A stretch of 55,194 nucleotides of DNA from an uncultured Neomegalonema sp. (GCA_937911325.1 CALDSD010000063.1:1-55194), one strand, 5' to 3'. Positions 40,139 through 49,077 are shown, numbered from the stretch's first letter. Notes: generated by a model from the sequence alone, not told the origin. A program made the numbers and translations.

Positions 40139-42814
40139 ATGTTTTCGGCTTGGCAGCTTCTCTTCATCTCGCTTGGCTACGTGCTGGTGCTGTTCGCGAT
40201 CGCGCACTGGGGCGACCAGCGCAACTCCGCCGGCCAGCGGGTCGTGCGACACCCGGCGATCTATTCGCTGTCGATCGCCGTCTACTGCACCAGCTGGACA
40301 TTCTACGGCAGCGTCGGCCGCGCGACGGAAAGCGGGCTCGGGTTCTTGCCGATCTATCTCGGGCCGACGCTTGCGTTCGGGCTCGGCTGGGTCTTCTTGC
40401 GCAAGATCCTTGTGATCGCCAAAACGCAGCGGATCACCTCGATCGCCGACTTCATCGCGGCGCGTTACGGTAAAAGCCCCATGGTGGCCGGCATCGCCGC
40501 ATTGATCGCGCTTGTGGGCGTCATCCCATACATCGCGCTTCAGTTGCAGGCGGTCTCCACCAGCATCGACGTGATGATCGACGCTCCGATCGCCAGCGCC
40601 AGCGGCTTGGGCGCCGCCTTCGCCGTCAGCGTATTCCTCGCCGCGTTTGCGATGCTGTTCGGCGCGCGTCAGATCGATGCGACCGAGCACCATGCCGGGG
40701 TCGTGTTGGCGGTCGCCTTCGAGTCGCTGTTGAAGCTCCTCGCCTTCCTCGCAGTCGGCATTTTCGCGGTCTATGGGCTCTATGACGGATTCGACGACCT
40801 GTTCTCTCATGCGGCCGAACGGCCGGATCTGCAGCGACTTCTCACCTTTGACGCCGCGGCGACGAACTGGGTGACGCTGACATTGCTTTCCGCGGCTGCG
40901 ATCGTCTGTTTGCCGCGACAGTTTCAGGTCACGATCGTCGAGAACACAGACGAGAACCATCTGCGCACCGCGGCTTGGGCGTTTCCGCTCTACTTGCTCG
41001 CCATCAACGTCTTTGTCCTGCCCGTCGCTCTCGCCGGGGCGCTGCGTTTTCCTGACGGTTCCGTAGACCCTGACGCGTTTGTCCTCGCCCTGCCTTTGGC
41101 GGAAGGGTCGGCGAGCCTCGCGCTTTTGGTGTTCATCGGCGGTTTGTCAGCGGCCACCGCGATGGTGATCATGACGACAGTCGCGATCAGCATTATGGTT
41201 TCAAACGATCTGGTTCTGCCGATCTGGCTGCGCGCGCGGGGCGCAGGATCTCTGCAAAGCAACGATATCAGCGGAACGGTGTTGTGGATCCGCCGGCTTT
41301 CGATCGCCGGTGTGATGCTGTTGAGCTACCTTTACTTTGGCCGTCTTGATCAGTCTTACGGCCTTGTGTCGATTGGTCTTGTTTCATTCGCCGCAGTCGC
41401 TCAGTTCGCGCCGGTGCTGCTTGCGGCGCTCTATTGGCGCGGCGGCACGCGGCGCGGGGCGATCGCCGGTCTGACCGCAGGGGCTGCGGTCTGGGCCCAT
41501 ACGCTATTCATCCCCTCCTTCAATGGCGGCGAAGGTCTCTTCGAGGCCGCCTGGCTGGCGCCCAACGCGCTCTTCGGACTGACGGGGCTGGATCCGATCA
41601 GCCATGCGCTCTTCTGGAGCATGCTGGCCAATATCGGCGCGTTTGTCCTGGTTTCGCTGTTCGATCGCCAAGACGCCGTGGAACGCAATCAGGCCACGCT
41701 TTTCGTCGAAGCCTTCAGCAACACCGGCGAAGCGCCAGACGATTGGGTTTCGGCGGATGCGCCGAGCACAGGCGCGCTTCGTCGGTTGGCGGAACGGTTC
41801 CTTGGCAAGGACGCCGCCACAAGAGCCTTCGCCGAACATGAACTGCGGCGCGGCGGCTCTGTCCCCTCCGCCGACGTGCGTGCGGACGGCGAGACGGTGC
41901 GCATGGTGGAACGCCGCATCGCAGGCGTCATTGGCGCGGCCTCGGCGCGCGTCGCGCTCGCGTCGATGATCGGTTCGGGTCAGCAAACGCGCGATGAGAT
42001 CCTTCGGGTTCTCGACGAGGCGACCGGCGCCATCGCCTACGGACGCCGGCTTGAACAAAAGTCCCAAGAGCTTGAGCTCGCCACCAATGAGCTTCAACGC
42101 GCGAACGAGCGTCTGCGCGAACTCGACAAAATGAAGGACGAGTTCTTGTCGACCGTTACGCATGAATTGCGGACGCCGCTTACTGCGATCCGGGCCTTCG
42201 CCGAGCTCATCCATGACGAGCCTGATATGGCCGCAGATACGCGGACGGAGTATCTCAGCGTGATAACCCGGGAAACGGAACGCCTCACGCGTCTGATCAA
42301 TCAGGTGCTGGACATTGCGAAGATCGAGGCTGGCCGGATGGACTGGGACATCGAACCGCTCGATCTTCGGGATGTGGCCAACGACGCTGCGCAAAGCATG
42401 ACCGGATTGTTCGACGCCAAAGGCGTGCCTCTACGCATCGAAACAAACGGACCGGCGCCCGTCGACGGCGACAAGGACAAACTCGCGCAAGCGGTTCTCA
42501 ACCTCCTTTCGAACGCCTTGAAGTTCACGCCTGAGGGTGCGGGCGAGGTCCGATTGACGGTCGACACGGTCGCGACAGGGGTTGAGTTGCGTGTCGCCGA
42601 CTCCGGCCCAGGCGTGCCGCCAGAAAGCCGCGAGGAGATCTTCGACCGCTTCCAGCAAGCGCGATCCGAGGAAGGCGGCAATCCCACCGGCACCGGCTTG
42701 GGTTTGGCCATCACCAAACTGATCATCGAACATCTCGGCGGCGCGATCCGCATCGACCGTTCCGACGCGACAGGATCAGACTTCGTTTTCACGCTTCCTG
42801 CGCGGACCGCCTAG
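40139..42814 (+). CDS. Transporter-sensor histidine kinase (SLC5 - STAC - HisKA - HATPase)
   Basis: An 891-residue CbrA/CrbS-like protein. Residues 1 to about 505 form a sodium:solute symporter (SLC5) domain with about 13 helices (start MFSAWQLLFISLGYVLVLFAIAHWGD; RITSIADFIAARYGKSPMVAGI). A STAC-like linker follows at about 546-610 (RRLAERFLGKDAATRAFAEHEL ... AASARVALASMIG). A coiled coil then leads to HisKA with H675 in STVTHELRTPLTAIR, and an HATPase with N-box LLSNALKFTP, DSGPGVPP and GTGLGLAITK. There is no PAS domain and no fused receiver. The ligand is unknown; relatives respond to histidine or acetate. ATG 40139 is chosen because it follows the small gene by 5 bases. Confidence 0.92.
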   Translation: MFSAWQLLFISLGYVLVLFAIAHWGDQRNSAGQRVVRHPAIYSLSIAVYCTSWTFYGSVGRATESGLGFLPIYLGPTLAFGLGWVFLRKILVIAKTQRITSIADFIAARYGKSPMVAGIAALIALVGVIPYIALQLQAVSTSIDVMIDAPIASASGLGAAFAVSVFLAAFAMLFGARQIDATEHHAGVVLAVAFESLLKLLAFLAVGIFAVYGLYDGFDDLFSHAAERPDLQRLLTFDAAATNWVTLTLLSAAAIVCLPRQFQVTIVENTDENHLRTAAWAFPLYLLAINVFVLPVALAGALRFPDGSVDPDAFVLALPLAEGSASLALLVFIGGLSAATAMVIMTTVAISIMVSNDLVLPIWLRARGAGSLQSNDISGTVLWIRRLSIAGVMLLSYLYFGRLDQSYGLVSIGLVSFAAVAQFAPVLLAALYWRGGTRRGAIAGLTAGAAVWAHTLFIPSFNGGEGLFEAAWLAPNALFGLTGLDPISHALFWSMLANIGAFVLVSLFDRQDAVERNQATLFVEAFSNTGEAPDDWVSADAPSTGALRRLAERFLGKDAATRAFAEHELRRGGSVPSADVRADGETVRMVERRIAGVIGAASARVALASMIGSGQQTRDEILRVLDEATGAIAYGRRLEQKSQELELATNELQRANERLRELDKMKDEFLSTVTHELRTPLTAIRAFAELIHDEPDMAADTRTEYLSVITRETERLTRLINQVLDIAKIEAGRMDWDIEPLDLRDVANDAAQSMTGLFDAKGVPLRIETNGPAPVDGDKDKLAQAVLNLLSNALKFTPEGAGEVRLTVDTVATGVELRVADSGPGVPPESREEIFDRFQQARSEEGGNPTGTGLGLAITKLIIEHLGGAIRIDRSDATGSDFVFTLPARTA

Positions 42815-42897
42815 CGCGCCTATCGTTGTGACAAAACCAGCTGCGTCACGGCCGATGATACGGCATAGTCGCGGACGATCGCACTTGGGGGGCTTCG

Positions 42898-43506
42898 ATG
42901 AACGGCGGGTTTAGTCTTGCGATGTCGATCGGCGCAGTGATCGCGTCGGGGATGACGACGTATCTTTCATTTTTCGACGCGCGCTACACGTTGACTGCGA
43001 CGATAGCGAGCGTCGCCGGACAGGTTCAGACCTCGAGTTCGCGCTCGGGCGATGGTCCGTTAGACGTCACGTATCGAACTTTTTTCACACCGACCTTTAT
43101 CCTGTCCAACCGAGGCACGCGCCCACTTGTTATGACGAATGTCGCGCTGACAAAGTCGTCCGACACGGCGGCCTGCGTCGCGACCGAGGAGGTTCGACAG
43201 CCTTTTGGAGAGCAACAGCCGCTCATTCTCGAGCCGGGAACCGTCAGCGATTTTCGCTTTGAGTTCGGGACTGGGCCGATGACCAACGACTTCGAGAAGC
43301 GAAGCGAATTGTGGTGCTTGCAATTCACGCTGATCGATCACCGCGGCGAGCGGATTGAACCGTTGCTGAAAGCGGTCGATGTCGACTTCACACTGACGCC
43401 AGTTGTCGAAGACGGCGTCGAGCAGGCGCCCAATCTGACTGCGGAGGTCGACTTCTCAAGACGACCTGAAACGGTCGCCCAGTCGGGACTGCTGTCAATT
43501 TTCTAA
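42898..43506 (+). CDS. Membrane-anchored beta-rich protein, unknown function
   Basis: A 202-residue protein with one N-terminal hydrophobic segment (SLAMSIGAVIASGMTTYLSFF). The rest looks like a beta-sandwich: FFTPTFILSNRGTRPLVMTNVAL, then PLILEPGTVSDFRFEFG and SELWCLQFTLIDHRGE. Cysteines in TAACVATEE and LWCLQF could pair. The alternation of strands, the SNRG turn and the phrase 'anchor plus Ig-like sandwich' are all I can say. No family is recognised. It follows the kinase on the same strand after 82 bases. A hairpin behind it probably ends transcription. Confidence 0.65.
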   Translation: MNGGFSLAMSIGAVIASGMTTYLSFFDARYTLTATIASVAGQVQTSSSRSGDGPLDVTYRTFFTPTFILSNRGTRPLVMTNVALTKSSDTAACVATEEVRQPFGEQQPLILEPGTVSDFRFEFGTGPMTNDFEKRSELWCLQFTLIDHRGERIEPLLKAVDVDFTLTPVVEDGVEQAPNLTAEVDFSRRPETVAQSGLLSIF

Positions 43507-43518
43507 GCTTCGGGCCAG

Positions 43519-43546
43519 CCCGCGCCATCCATAGCGAGGGCGCGGG
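43519..43546. terminator. Bidirectional terminator hairpin
   Basis: CCCGCGCC (43519-43526) pairs with GGCGCGGG (43539-43546) around a 12-base loop, followed on the plus strand by GTCCTTT. It lies between the convergent ends of the beta-rich protein gene and the minus-strand microprotein gene. Confidence 0.6.
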
Positions 43547-43552
43547 GTCCTT

Positions 43553-43681
43553 TCACGAAGACGCGCTTTGCTGCGGGCGCTTGTAGTTCGGCCCAAAGAC
43601 CATCCGTTGTGGGTCAAAGGCCGCGATGACGCCAGCGATGACCAGCAAAAACAGCGTGATAAAGACGATTTCTACGGACAT
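43553..43681 (-). CDS. Membrane microprotein (42 aa)
   Basis: A 42-residue frame from ATG at 43681-43679 to TGA at 43555-43553. It has a purine-rich ribosome binding site (GAGAGAGAGAG) 3-5 bases before the ATG. The peptide has one clean membrane helix (EIVFITLFLLVIAGVIAAF, residues 4-22) followed by a short polar tail (DPQRMVFGPNYKRPQQ). There is no frame of comparable quality on the other strand. I recognise no family. The tail with Pro, Asn-Tyr and basic residues suggests a single-pass inner membrane peptide. It is too short for most gene callers and worth a targeted search. Confidence 0.65.
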   Translation of the reverse strand: MSVEIVFITLFLLVIAGVIAAFDPQRMVFGPNYKRPQQSASS

Positions 43682-43957
43682 TGCTCTCTCTCTCAAAGTC
43701 TTGTTGCCGTGCACTTACAGCGTTGCAAGACCGAGTGAACAAAAACGTATCATTCTCGGAAAACAACTTCCAAATCCGAAGCAAAAAACGTCCAATTTTT
43801 CACAAATACTACGAAACACATCACTGCGCGAAAAGTGATCTTTCAAGTACAAATGAGGGTACGGCGGCGCTGCCGCCAAGCGGCCCGCAGGCAAGAAACT
43901 GCGCCGACGCAACCCTTTCGTACGAGATGTGAAAACACGTTCGATGGCGATCGAACG
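43682..43957. other. AT-rich 276-base intergenic region
   Basis: The stretch is clearly richer in A and T than the rest of the window, especially at about 43735-43835. It should hold the promoter of the minus-strand microprotein. I see no supported gene in it. GGCGGC-GCT-GCCGCC near 43863-43877 is a further small hairpin. A small RNA is possible but not shown. Confidence 0.5.
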
Positions 43958-43958
43958 T
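43931..43958 (-). terminator. Intrinsic terminator of the methyltransferase gene
   Basis: ACGTTCGAT (43937-43945) and ATCGAACGT (43950-43958) form a perfect 9-bp stem with a 4-base loop. On the minus strand it overlaps the stop codon end of the methyltransferase gene and is followed by GTTTTC. It is a compact terminator with a short T-run. Confidence 0.75.
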
Positions 43959-44770
43959 CAGCGCCGCGCAATGACGAGATGACCAGGCACAGCGCTGCCT
44001 TCATCGTAGCGGACGATGATCCCGGTGATATCGATTTGAGTGAAACCCGCACGCTTCAGCAGCTCGTGCACATAGGCTTCATCGTGCGCGTAACGTTGCT
44101 TTGGGCCGACCATGTACGGTCGACCCGCCATTACGTCCGCCGGCAGGGTCTCGGTTGAAAATGCGAACAGACCACCGGGCGCGAGACGCTTGACGACCGC
44201 TTCGATGAGCGAGGCGAGGTCGCCGAGATACGGCGCCATGTCCGTGGCTGCGATCAAGTCCCAGCCATTCCAATCCGGTTCGACTTCCGCAAGGAAAAGG
44301 GTCGCGTCGCCGGTGTAAAGAGCGTCATAAACCTCTTTCTCGCCTGCGATCTCAACCATGCCCTCCGATAGATCGACGCCGGTCAAGTGCACCGCTTGAT
44401 CCGCAAGGGCTTCGCCCAACAGGCCCGTGCCGCATCCAAGGTCGAGCACCCGCCCAAGGTCCCCTCTGGGCAACAGGGCCTCGCGCAGTTGCATCGGGAC
44501 ATCGTAGCCAAGTTGCTCGACCAGCAGATTGTCAAAGACTTCAGCCGTTTGGTCGAACAGCAGCGTCACATAGGCGGGCGGCGCAGTCTCCGGCGCAGGG
44601 GCTTCCCCCATCGCGGCCAGTCGGATAGACGCGCCGGTTGGGTCCGCCGGGTCCATGTTCAGGATTTCCCGGTATTGCTCGGCCGCAGCGCGTGACTCGC
44701 CTGATTTTTCAAGCTCCAACCCACGCTCATAGGCTTCGGCCAGAGCCTCATCGTCATCTCTCTCGCTCAT
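43958..44770 (-). CDS. SAM-dependent methyltransferase with TPR-like N-terminus
   Basis: A 270-residue protein. Residues 1-50 resemble a TPR-like helix pair (ALAEAYERGLELEKSGESRAAAEQYREILNMDPADP). The methyltransferase domain has motif I VLDLGCGTGLLGEAL, the acid of motif II in TGVDLSEGMVEIA, motif IV DLIAATDMAPYLGD and RLAPGGLFAFSTE. A C-terminal helix has the YAHDEAYVHELLKRAGF signature. TPR-methyltransferase fusions of this size are common in alphaproteobacteria and have no fixed substrate. Its terminator overlaps the stop codon. It is divergent from the DapA-like gene across 133 bases. Confidence 0.87.
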   Translation of the reverse strand: MSERDDDEALAEAYERGLELEKSGESRAAAEQYREILNMDPADPTGASIRLAAMGEAPAPETAPPAYVTLLFDQTAEVFDNLLVEQLGYDVPMQLREALLPRGDLGRVLDLGCGTGLLGEALADQAVHLTGVDLSEGMVEIAGEKEVYDALYTGDATLFLAEVEPDWNGWDLIAATDMAPYLGDLASLIEAVVKRLAPGGLFAFSTETLPADVMAGRPYMVGPKQRYAHDEAYVHELLKRAGFTQIDITGIIVRYDEGSAVPGHLVIARR

Positions 44771-44903
44771 CTGGCTTTGCTACAAGCTTGCCGCGGCGCG
44801 CGCCAGAGCCGCGAAAACGTAAGATCCGCTCTAGCGCGCGACAAATACGCCCCTTACAGCTGTCGCGCTGGGTGAGTCCGGCCGGCAAACAAAAGGACGG
44901 GGT

Positions 44904-45794
44904 ATGAAGACGCGGATTGAGACGGGTCGACTGAGCGGGGTCATCGCCGCGGCGCCCACACCTTTTGACGCAAGCGGCGCTCCAAATCTGACGGGATTTC
45001 TCGAGCACGCGACCTGGGCGCTCGAGAACGGCTGCGACGGTTTAAATGTTCTCGGAACAACCGGCGAGGCGACGTCGCAATCGTTGGAGAGCCGAACACG
45101 CGTCATGCGGACGGCCGCGGACAGTCTCGCTCCATCGCGGCTGATGGTGGGAACAGGCGCCGCTGACTTCGACAGCGCTTTGCGGTTGACGAAAACAGCG
45201 GCCGAATGCGGCTTTGCCGGCGCGTTGATCTTGCCGCCATTCTATTACAAAGGGGTCAGCGACGAGGGGCTCTTGGCTTGGTTCGCCGGACTTATTGAAG
45301 GCACGGCGTCAGAACCCGTGCCCATCTATCTTTATAACTTTCCCCAGATGACCGGGATCGTTTTCTCTCCGGACTTCGCCGCCCGTTTGAAAGCCGCGTT
45401 TCCCGAACGCGTGCAGGGAGCCAAAGATAGTTCCGGCGACCTGGCCTATGCGACCGCGCTGACCGGCATCGACGACTTTGACGTGTTTCCGAGCAACGAG
45501 GCGGTGCTCCACCAAGGTCGCGCCAAAGGGTTCGCCGGGTGCATCTCTGCGACCATCAACATCGCCGTCAGAACCTCGGCGCAGCTCTGGCGCGAGCAGT
45601 CGGACGACGCGGCGTTGGAGCAAGCGGTGCGTGTGCGTGCGATGGTTTCGGCGCAACCGCTGGTGCCGGCGGTCAAGCATCTGGTCGGACGCCGCCTCCG
45701 AGACAGTGCGTGGGACCGGGTGCTGCCGCCTCTCTGCGCTCTGAGCCCGGATCAGGCCGCGCAACTGGTCGACATCGACCTCGACGTCGTGTGA
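44904..45794 (+). CDS. DapA-like class I aldolase (DHDPS/NAL family)
   Basis: A 296-residue TIM-barrel aldolase of the dihydrodipicolinate synthase/N-acetylneuraminate lyase family. The GTTGEATSQS motif, the catalytic Tyr in YLYNFPQMTG and the Schiff-base Lys in GAKDSSGD are present. The early AAAPTPFD and later GFAGCISATINI segments fit. The true DapA normally shows a T-T pair with Tyr107 and an Arg138; here the specificity residues are not clear, so this may be one of the sugar-acid or hydroxy-acid aldolases. The ATG is preceded by GGACGGGGT. It is convergent with the RTX chimera. Confidence 0.82.
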   Translation: MKTRIETGRLSGVIAAAPTPFDASGAPNLTGFLEHATWALENGCDGLNVLGTTGEATSQSLESRTRVMRTAADSLAPSRLMVGTGAADFDSALRLTKTAAECGFAGALILPPFYYKGVSDEGLLAWFAGLIEGTASEPVPIYLYNFPQMTGIVFSPDFAARLKAAFPERVQGAKDSSGDLAYATALTGIDDFDVFPSNEAVLHQGRAKGFAGCISATINIAVRTSAQLWREQSDDAALEQAVRVRAMVSAQPLVPAVKHLVGRRLRDSAWDRVLPPLCALSPDQAAQLVDIDLDVV

Positions 45795-45814
45795 GCACAG
45801 CGTCGAAACCTTTT

Positions 45815-46468
45815 TTAAGAGCCCGCAAAGAGAAAGTCCGAGGCTTCGAGGATCGACGCGTCTCGCCCGACAAGCCGCACGACATCGCCCGCGACATCGA
45901 TCAACGCATCCTCGTTATCCTGCGAAATCGCGATGTCGGCGAAACCCAGATCGGAGTGGGCGAAACGGATCTTGTCGACGCCGTTCTCGAAGTCGGTGAT
46001 CCGATCTTCGCTGCTGGCCTGCTTGAACTCGAAAACATCAGCGCCAGCCCCGCCGAAAAAGACGTCTGAGCCTGTTGTCCCGACCAGAGCATCGTCGCCA
46101 GACGTTCCCGCATGCGTCACAGAGGTTTCCAGCCCCTCGAAACGATCGGCAATCGTCGAGATGCTCCACTTCGCCCCGCTTTCGAAAGCGATTTCCTCGA
46201 TCTGATCGCGTCTGTCCCCATCAAGGGTGTTTTCCACTCGGATCGCATCGTCGGCGCCCGCAAACGCCAACAAAAGCGCATCTCCGTCACGACCGACGCT
46301 GACCTCGGACATCGAGTAGCCGCGCAGTTCGATCACGTCAGCGTCCTTGTATCCATCGTCCTCAATCGTGTCGCGACCGTCGCCCCGGTTGAAGACATAG
46401 ACGCCGGGGCGCAGCACAGGCTGCATGCCAGCGATCAGACGGTCGAGATCCGTTTCGCCGGTGCTCAT
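45815..46468 (-). CDS. Apparent chimera: start of an ACT-domain protein joined to an RTX calcium-binding C-terminus
   Basis: A 217-residue frame. Residues 1-26 (ETDLDRLIAGMQPVLRPGVYVF) look like the start of a COG3602/DUF2241 ACT-domain protein, which normally continues with a Cys-Thr-like strand. From residue 27 the sequence becomes RTX: NRGDGRDTIEDDGYKDADVIELRG, then a haemolysin-type calcium-binding related segment (IRVENTLDGDRRDQIEEIAFESGAKW) and one clean nonapeptide region GGAGADVFEF in SGDDALVGTTGSDVFFGG. The join falls at VYVF, which both families have, as expected for a microhomology deletion between neighbours. It lies 30 bases downstream of phaC. Probably not a normal secreted RTX protein. 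Confidence 0.6.
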   Translation of the reverse strand: MSTGETDLDRLIAGMQPVLRPGVYVFNRGDGRDTIEDDGYKDADVIELRGYSMSEVSVGRDGDALLLAFAGADDAIRVENTLDGDRRDQIEEIAFESGAKWSISTIADRFEGLETSVTHAGTSGDDALVGTTGSDVFFGGAGADVFEFKQASSEDRITDFENGVDKIRFAHSDLGFADIAISQDNEDALIDVAGDVVRLVGRDASILEASDFLFAGS

Positions 46469-46498
46469 GTCGCTGCTTCAACCCCTGCGACGACGCGC

Positions 46499-48427
46499 TT
46501 AATCCGCATCCGCCGAAGCAGACATCTTGGGCGCGTCGTAACGCACCTGAACGTACGCGCCCGGCGCATCGGCGATGGCGTTGAACCGGCGTCCCGGCTG
46601 GCGCGCCTCGACCACTTCGCCTCCATTGAGCTCCTTCATCCACGCGTCCCAGTCCGTCCACCACGAGCCGGGGTGTTCGACGGCGCTTTGACGCCAATGC
46701 TCAACGGTCCCTGGAAACGCGCCGTCGTCCCGCACCCAGTGCTGATACTTGCCGGACTCCGGCGGGTTCACGACGCCAGCGATGTGGCCGGAGCCTGCGA
46801 GAACAAACCGCCGATCCCCGCCCAGCAGCCGCACGCCGCGATACACCGAGTCCGGCGGGGCGATATGGTCTTCCTTGGTGGCGACATGATACGTCGGGAT
46901 GGAGATCTGCCCGAGATCCAGCGGAACGCCGCCCAAGCGGAGCTCGCCGCTCGCCAAAGCGTCGTCGCGGTAGAAGCGCTTGAGGTAATACGTGTGGACC
47001 CGCGCCGGCATGCGCGTGCTGTCGGAGTTCCAGTACAGCAGATCGAACGGGAACGGCTCGCGACCCAACATGTAATTGTTGATCACAAAGCCCCAAATCA
47101 GATCCGAAGAACGCAACATGTTGAACGCGCTGGCCATTTTGTCAGCGCCCAGCGTGCCGCCGATCATCTCGTCTTCGAGCATTTCGAGCTGCTCGTCGTC
47201 GACGAACAGTTGCAACTCGCCGGCGTTTGAGAACTCCGCCTGACTGGTGAAGAATGTGCAACTGGCCACGCGGTCCGCCAACGGATGGTCGGGCTTGCCC
47301 GCCAGGTACGCCAGCGCCGCCATCGTCATGGTGCCGCCAATGCAATAGGCGGCCAGATGAAGATCCTCTGATCCGGTCTCTTCCAAAACCTTCACGATCG
47401 CCTCAAACAATCCTTCAGCGACATAATCGGCGAACATTTTCTCGCCGTGCCGCTCGTCCGGGTTCACCCAAGAGATCATGAAAACCGTATGACCTTGATC
47501 CACGAGCCACTTCACCATCGACTTCTTGGGATTGAGATCGAGGATGTAGTACTTGTTGATCCAAGGCGGACAAATGAGAACCGGCCGCTGCTGGACCGTT
47601 TCAGTGCTCGGAGCATATTGGATCAGCTCGATCAGGTCGTTGCGGTAGATCACCTTGCCAGGGGTGATCGCCATGTTCTCTCCAACCTTGAACTTTTCCA
47701 GATCGGTCTGGCGGATCTGCAATTGGCCTTTGCCACGTTCGAGATCGGTCATCATGTTATTGAGACCGCGCACAAGATTGGCGCCCTTTTCCTCATACGT
47801 GACGCGGAGCGCTTCGGGGTTCATCGCGAAGAAATTCGTAGGCGACAGCGCCTCGACGAACTGACGCGTGAAGAACTCGACCTTTCGGCGGTCCCGGTCT
47901 TCGATGTCTCCCATCTCGTGCGCAGCGTCGGCCAGGTAGCCAGACGCCAGGAGGTAGGACTGCTTCAAGGCGTCAAAAACGGCGTTCTGGCTCCATTCGT
48001 CATCCTTGAAACGCTTGTCGCCCTTTGCGGGCTGGACAACGGGCTCCACCTCTTGCCCGGCGGCCTTCAGCATTGCCCGACGCCAGATCTCAGCCTGATC
48101 CGTCCAGAACTGCGTCGTCTTGCTGGCGAGCTCCTCTGGGTTCTCGAGAATAGACTCCCACAACCCCTGGAAGGATCCCGCCGCGTTATAGGGATCGAAA
48201 TGCATCGGGCGTTTGCCGTCGAGTTGCGCGTTCGCCAATTGCGCCCAGAACAACTGGCTCTTCTCGAACACCTGCGCCATGTTGCCCGCCAGAGCCGCGA
48301 CTTCGGACGGCTCCAGCGGCGAGGCGCCGGACAGCATCGTCATTGGATCCAGCGGGCCAGCTGTCTGGCCTCCGGTCGAGGCGTCTGACTTGGCGGCGGG
48401 TTTGGTCGTTTCTTCGCGGGCCATCAC
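46499..48427 (-). CDS. phaC: Class I poly(3-hydroxyalkanoate) polymerase PhaC
   Basis: A 642-residue PHA synthase that polymerises hydroxyacyl-CoA on storage granules. The lipase-box-like segment AAYCIGG contains the nucleophile C362. The PPWINKYYILDL motif, the GHTVFMISWVNP strand, and the late GSGHIAGVVNPP with the catalytic His are all as in class I synthases. The N-terminal domain (LFWAQLANAQ, PMHFDPYNAAGSFQGLW) is also typical. The usual box is GxCxG; here the first Gly is Ala (AYCIGG). The length of about 600-650 rules out the shorter class III/IV subunits. phaR, phaP and phaZ are not in the window. It is divergent from a small lipoprotein gene. Confidence 0.95.
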   Translation of the reverse strand: MMAREETTKPAAKSDASTGGQTAGPLDPMTMLSGASPLEPSEVAALAGNMAQVFEKSQLFWAQLANAQLDGKRPMHFDPYNAAGSFQGLWESILENPEELASKTTQFWTDQAEIWRRAMLKAAGQEVEPVVQPAKGDKRFKDDEWSQNAVFDALKQSYLLASGYLADAAHEMGDIEDRDRRKVEFFTRQFVEALSPTNFFAMNPEALRVTYEEKGANLVRGLNNMMTDLERGKGQLQIRQTDLEKFKVGENMAITPGKVIYRNDLIELIQYAPSTETVQQRPVLICPPWINKYYILDLNPKKSMVKWLVDQGHTVFMISWVNPDERHGEKMFADYVAEGLFEAIVKVLEETGSEDLHLAAYCIGGTMTMAALAYLAGKPDHPLADRVASCTFFTSQAEFSNAGELQLFVDDEQLEMLEDEMIGGTLGADKMASAFNMLRSSDLIWGFVINNYMLGREPFPFDLLYWNSDSTRMPARVHTYYLKRFYRDDALASGELRLGGVPLDLGQISIPTYHVATKEDHIAPPDSVYRGVRLLGGDRRFVLAGSGHIAGVVNPPESGKYQHWVRDDGAFPGTVEHWRQSAVEHPGSWWTDWDAWMKELNGGEVVEARQPGRRFNAIADAPGAYVQVRYDAPKMSASADAD

Positions 48428-48623
48428 ATATCCATTTCCTGCGCAGTCTGGGCGCTTAACACCTTACCTTCCGACCCGTGGCGCGAATTGGAACAGCTGC
48501 GCTGAGCCTAAATATCACGCTTCAAAGGCATTTTCTGTGAGATTTCGCCTCGGCGCTAGCGTCGCCAACCTATGATCGCTAACACTGGGATACGTTGGCT
48601 TGGATCAAGTTAGGACGCTCCAC

Positions 48624-48995
48624 ATGGCCGTATCCATCAAGATCGTCACGACGACGCGCGCAGCGATGGCGGCGTTCTTGGCAGTTGCTCCTCTGAGCGC
48701 CTGCGCCGCTGATCAGATCATTTCGCCGCTCGATTTGCCCGAGAGCGCGGATGTCGCGGACGCTCCCTGGCCAAAACTGATCGACGCGCCGCAACCTGTC
48801 TCTCAAACAGGTGAGAACAGCGTCGAAGTCTACAGCCTGAGGGGTGCGGCGATCGTCGAGAGCGCCCAGCTTGAGGCGGAAGAGATGCGTCGGAAAGCGG
48901 AGGAGATTCAGAACCGGCCGGTCCTTCGAGACAACCTTGCGGCCGTCGCCCGGCAAATGCGCGCGCGGGCGGCCCGAGCCGACACGCTCGAGTAG
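48624..48995 (+). CDS. Predicted lipoprotein with helical C-terminus, unknown function
   Basis: A 123-residue protein with a hydrophobic N-terminal segment (RAAMAAFLAVAPLSACA). The LSAC lipobox places the acylated Cys near residue 27. The mature part has a Pro-rich stretch (SPLDLPESADVADAPWPKLIDAPQP), then a highly charged, probably long helix (AQLEAEEMRRKAEEIQNRPVLRDNLAAVARQMRARAARADTLE). It resembles small lipoproteins of unknown function. ATG 48624 is chosen over 48600 because AGGA precedes it by about 8 bases. hom lies 82 bases downstream on the same strand. Confidence 0.7.
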   Translation: MAVSIKIVTTTRAAMAAFLAVAPLSACAADQIISPLDLPESADVADAPWPKLIDAPQPVSQTGENSVEVYSLRGAAIVESAQLEAEEMRRKAEEIQNRPVLRDNLAAVARQMRARAARADTLE

Positions 48996-49077
48996 CTGGC
49001 CCTCTTCAAACAAGTTGTCGTGACCGCTCCCGCCGCAACGAGTACGAAAACTATTTGAAACAAAGCAGTTGAGAAGC

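Noticed and set aside
48996-49077. Possible SAM-II-type riboswitch before hom
   Set aside because: The 82-base gap lacks the conserved SAM-II core and pseudoknot pattern; only general purine-rich sequence precedes the start.
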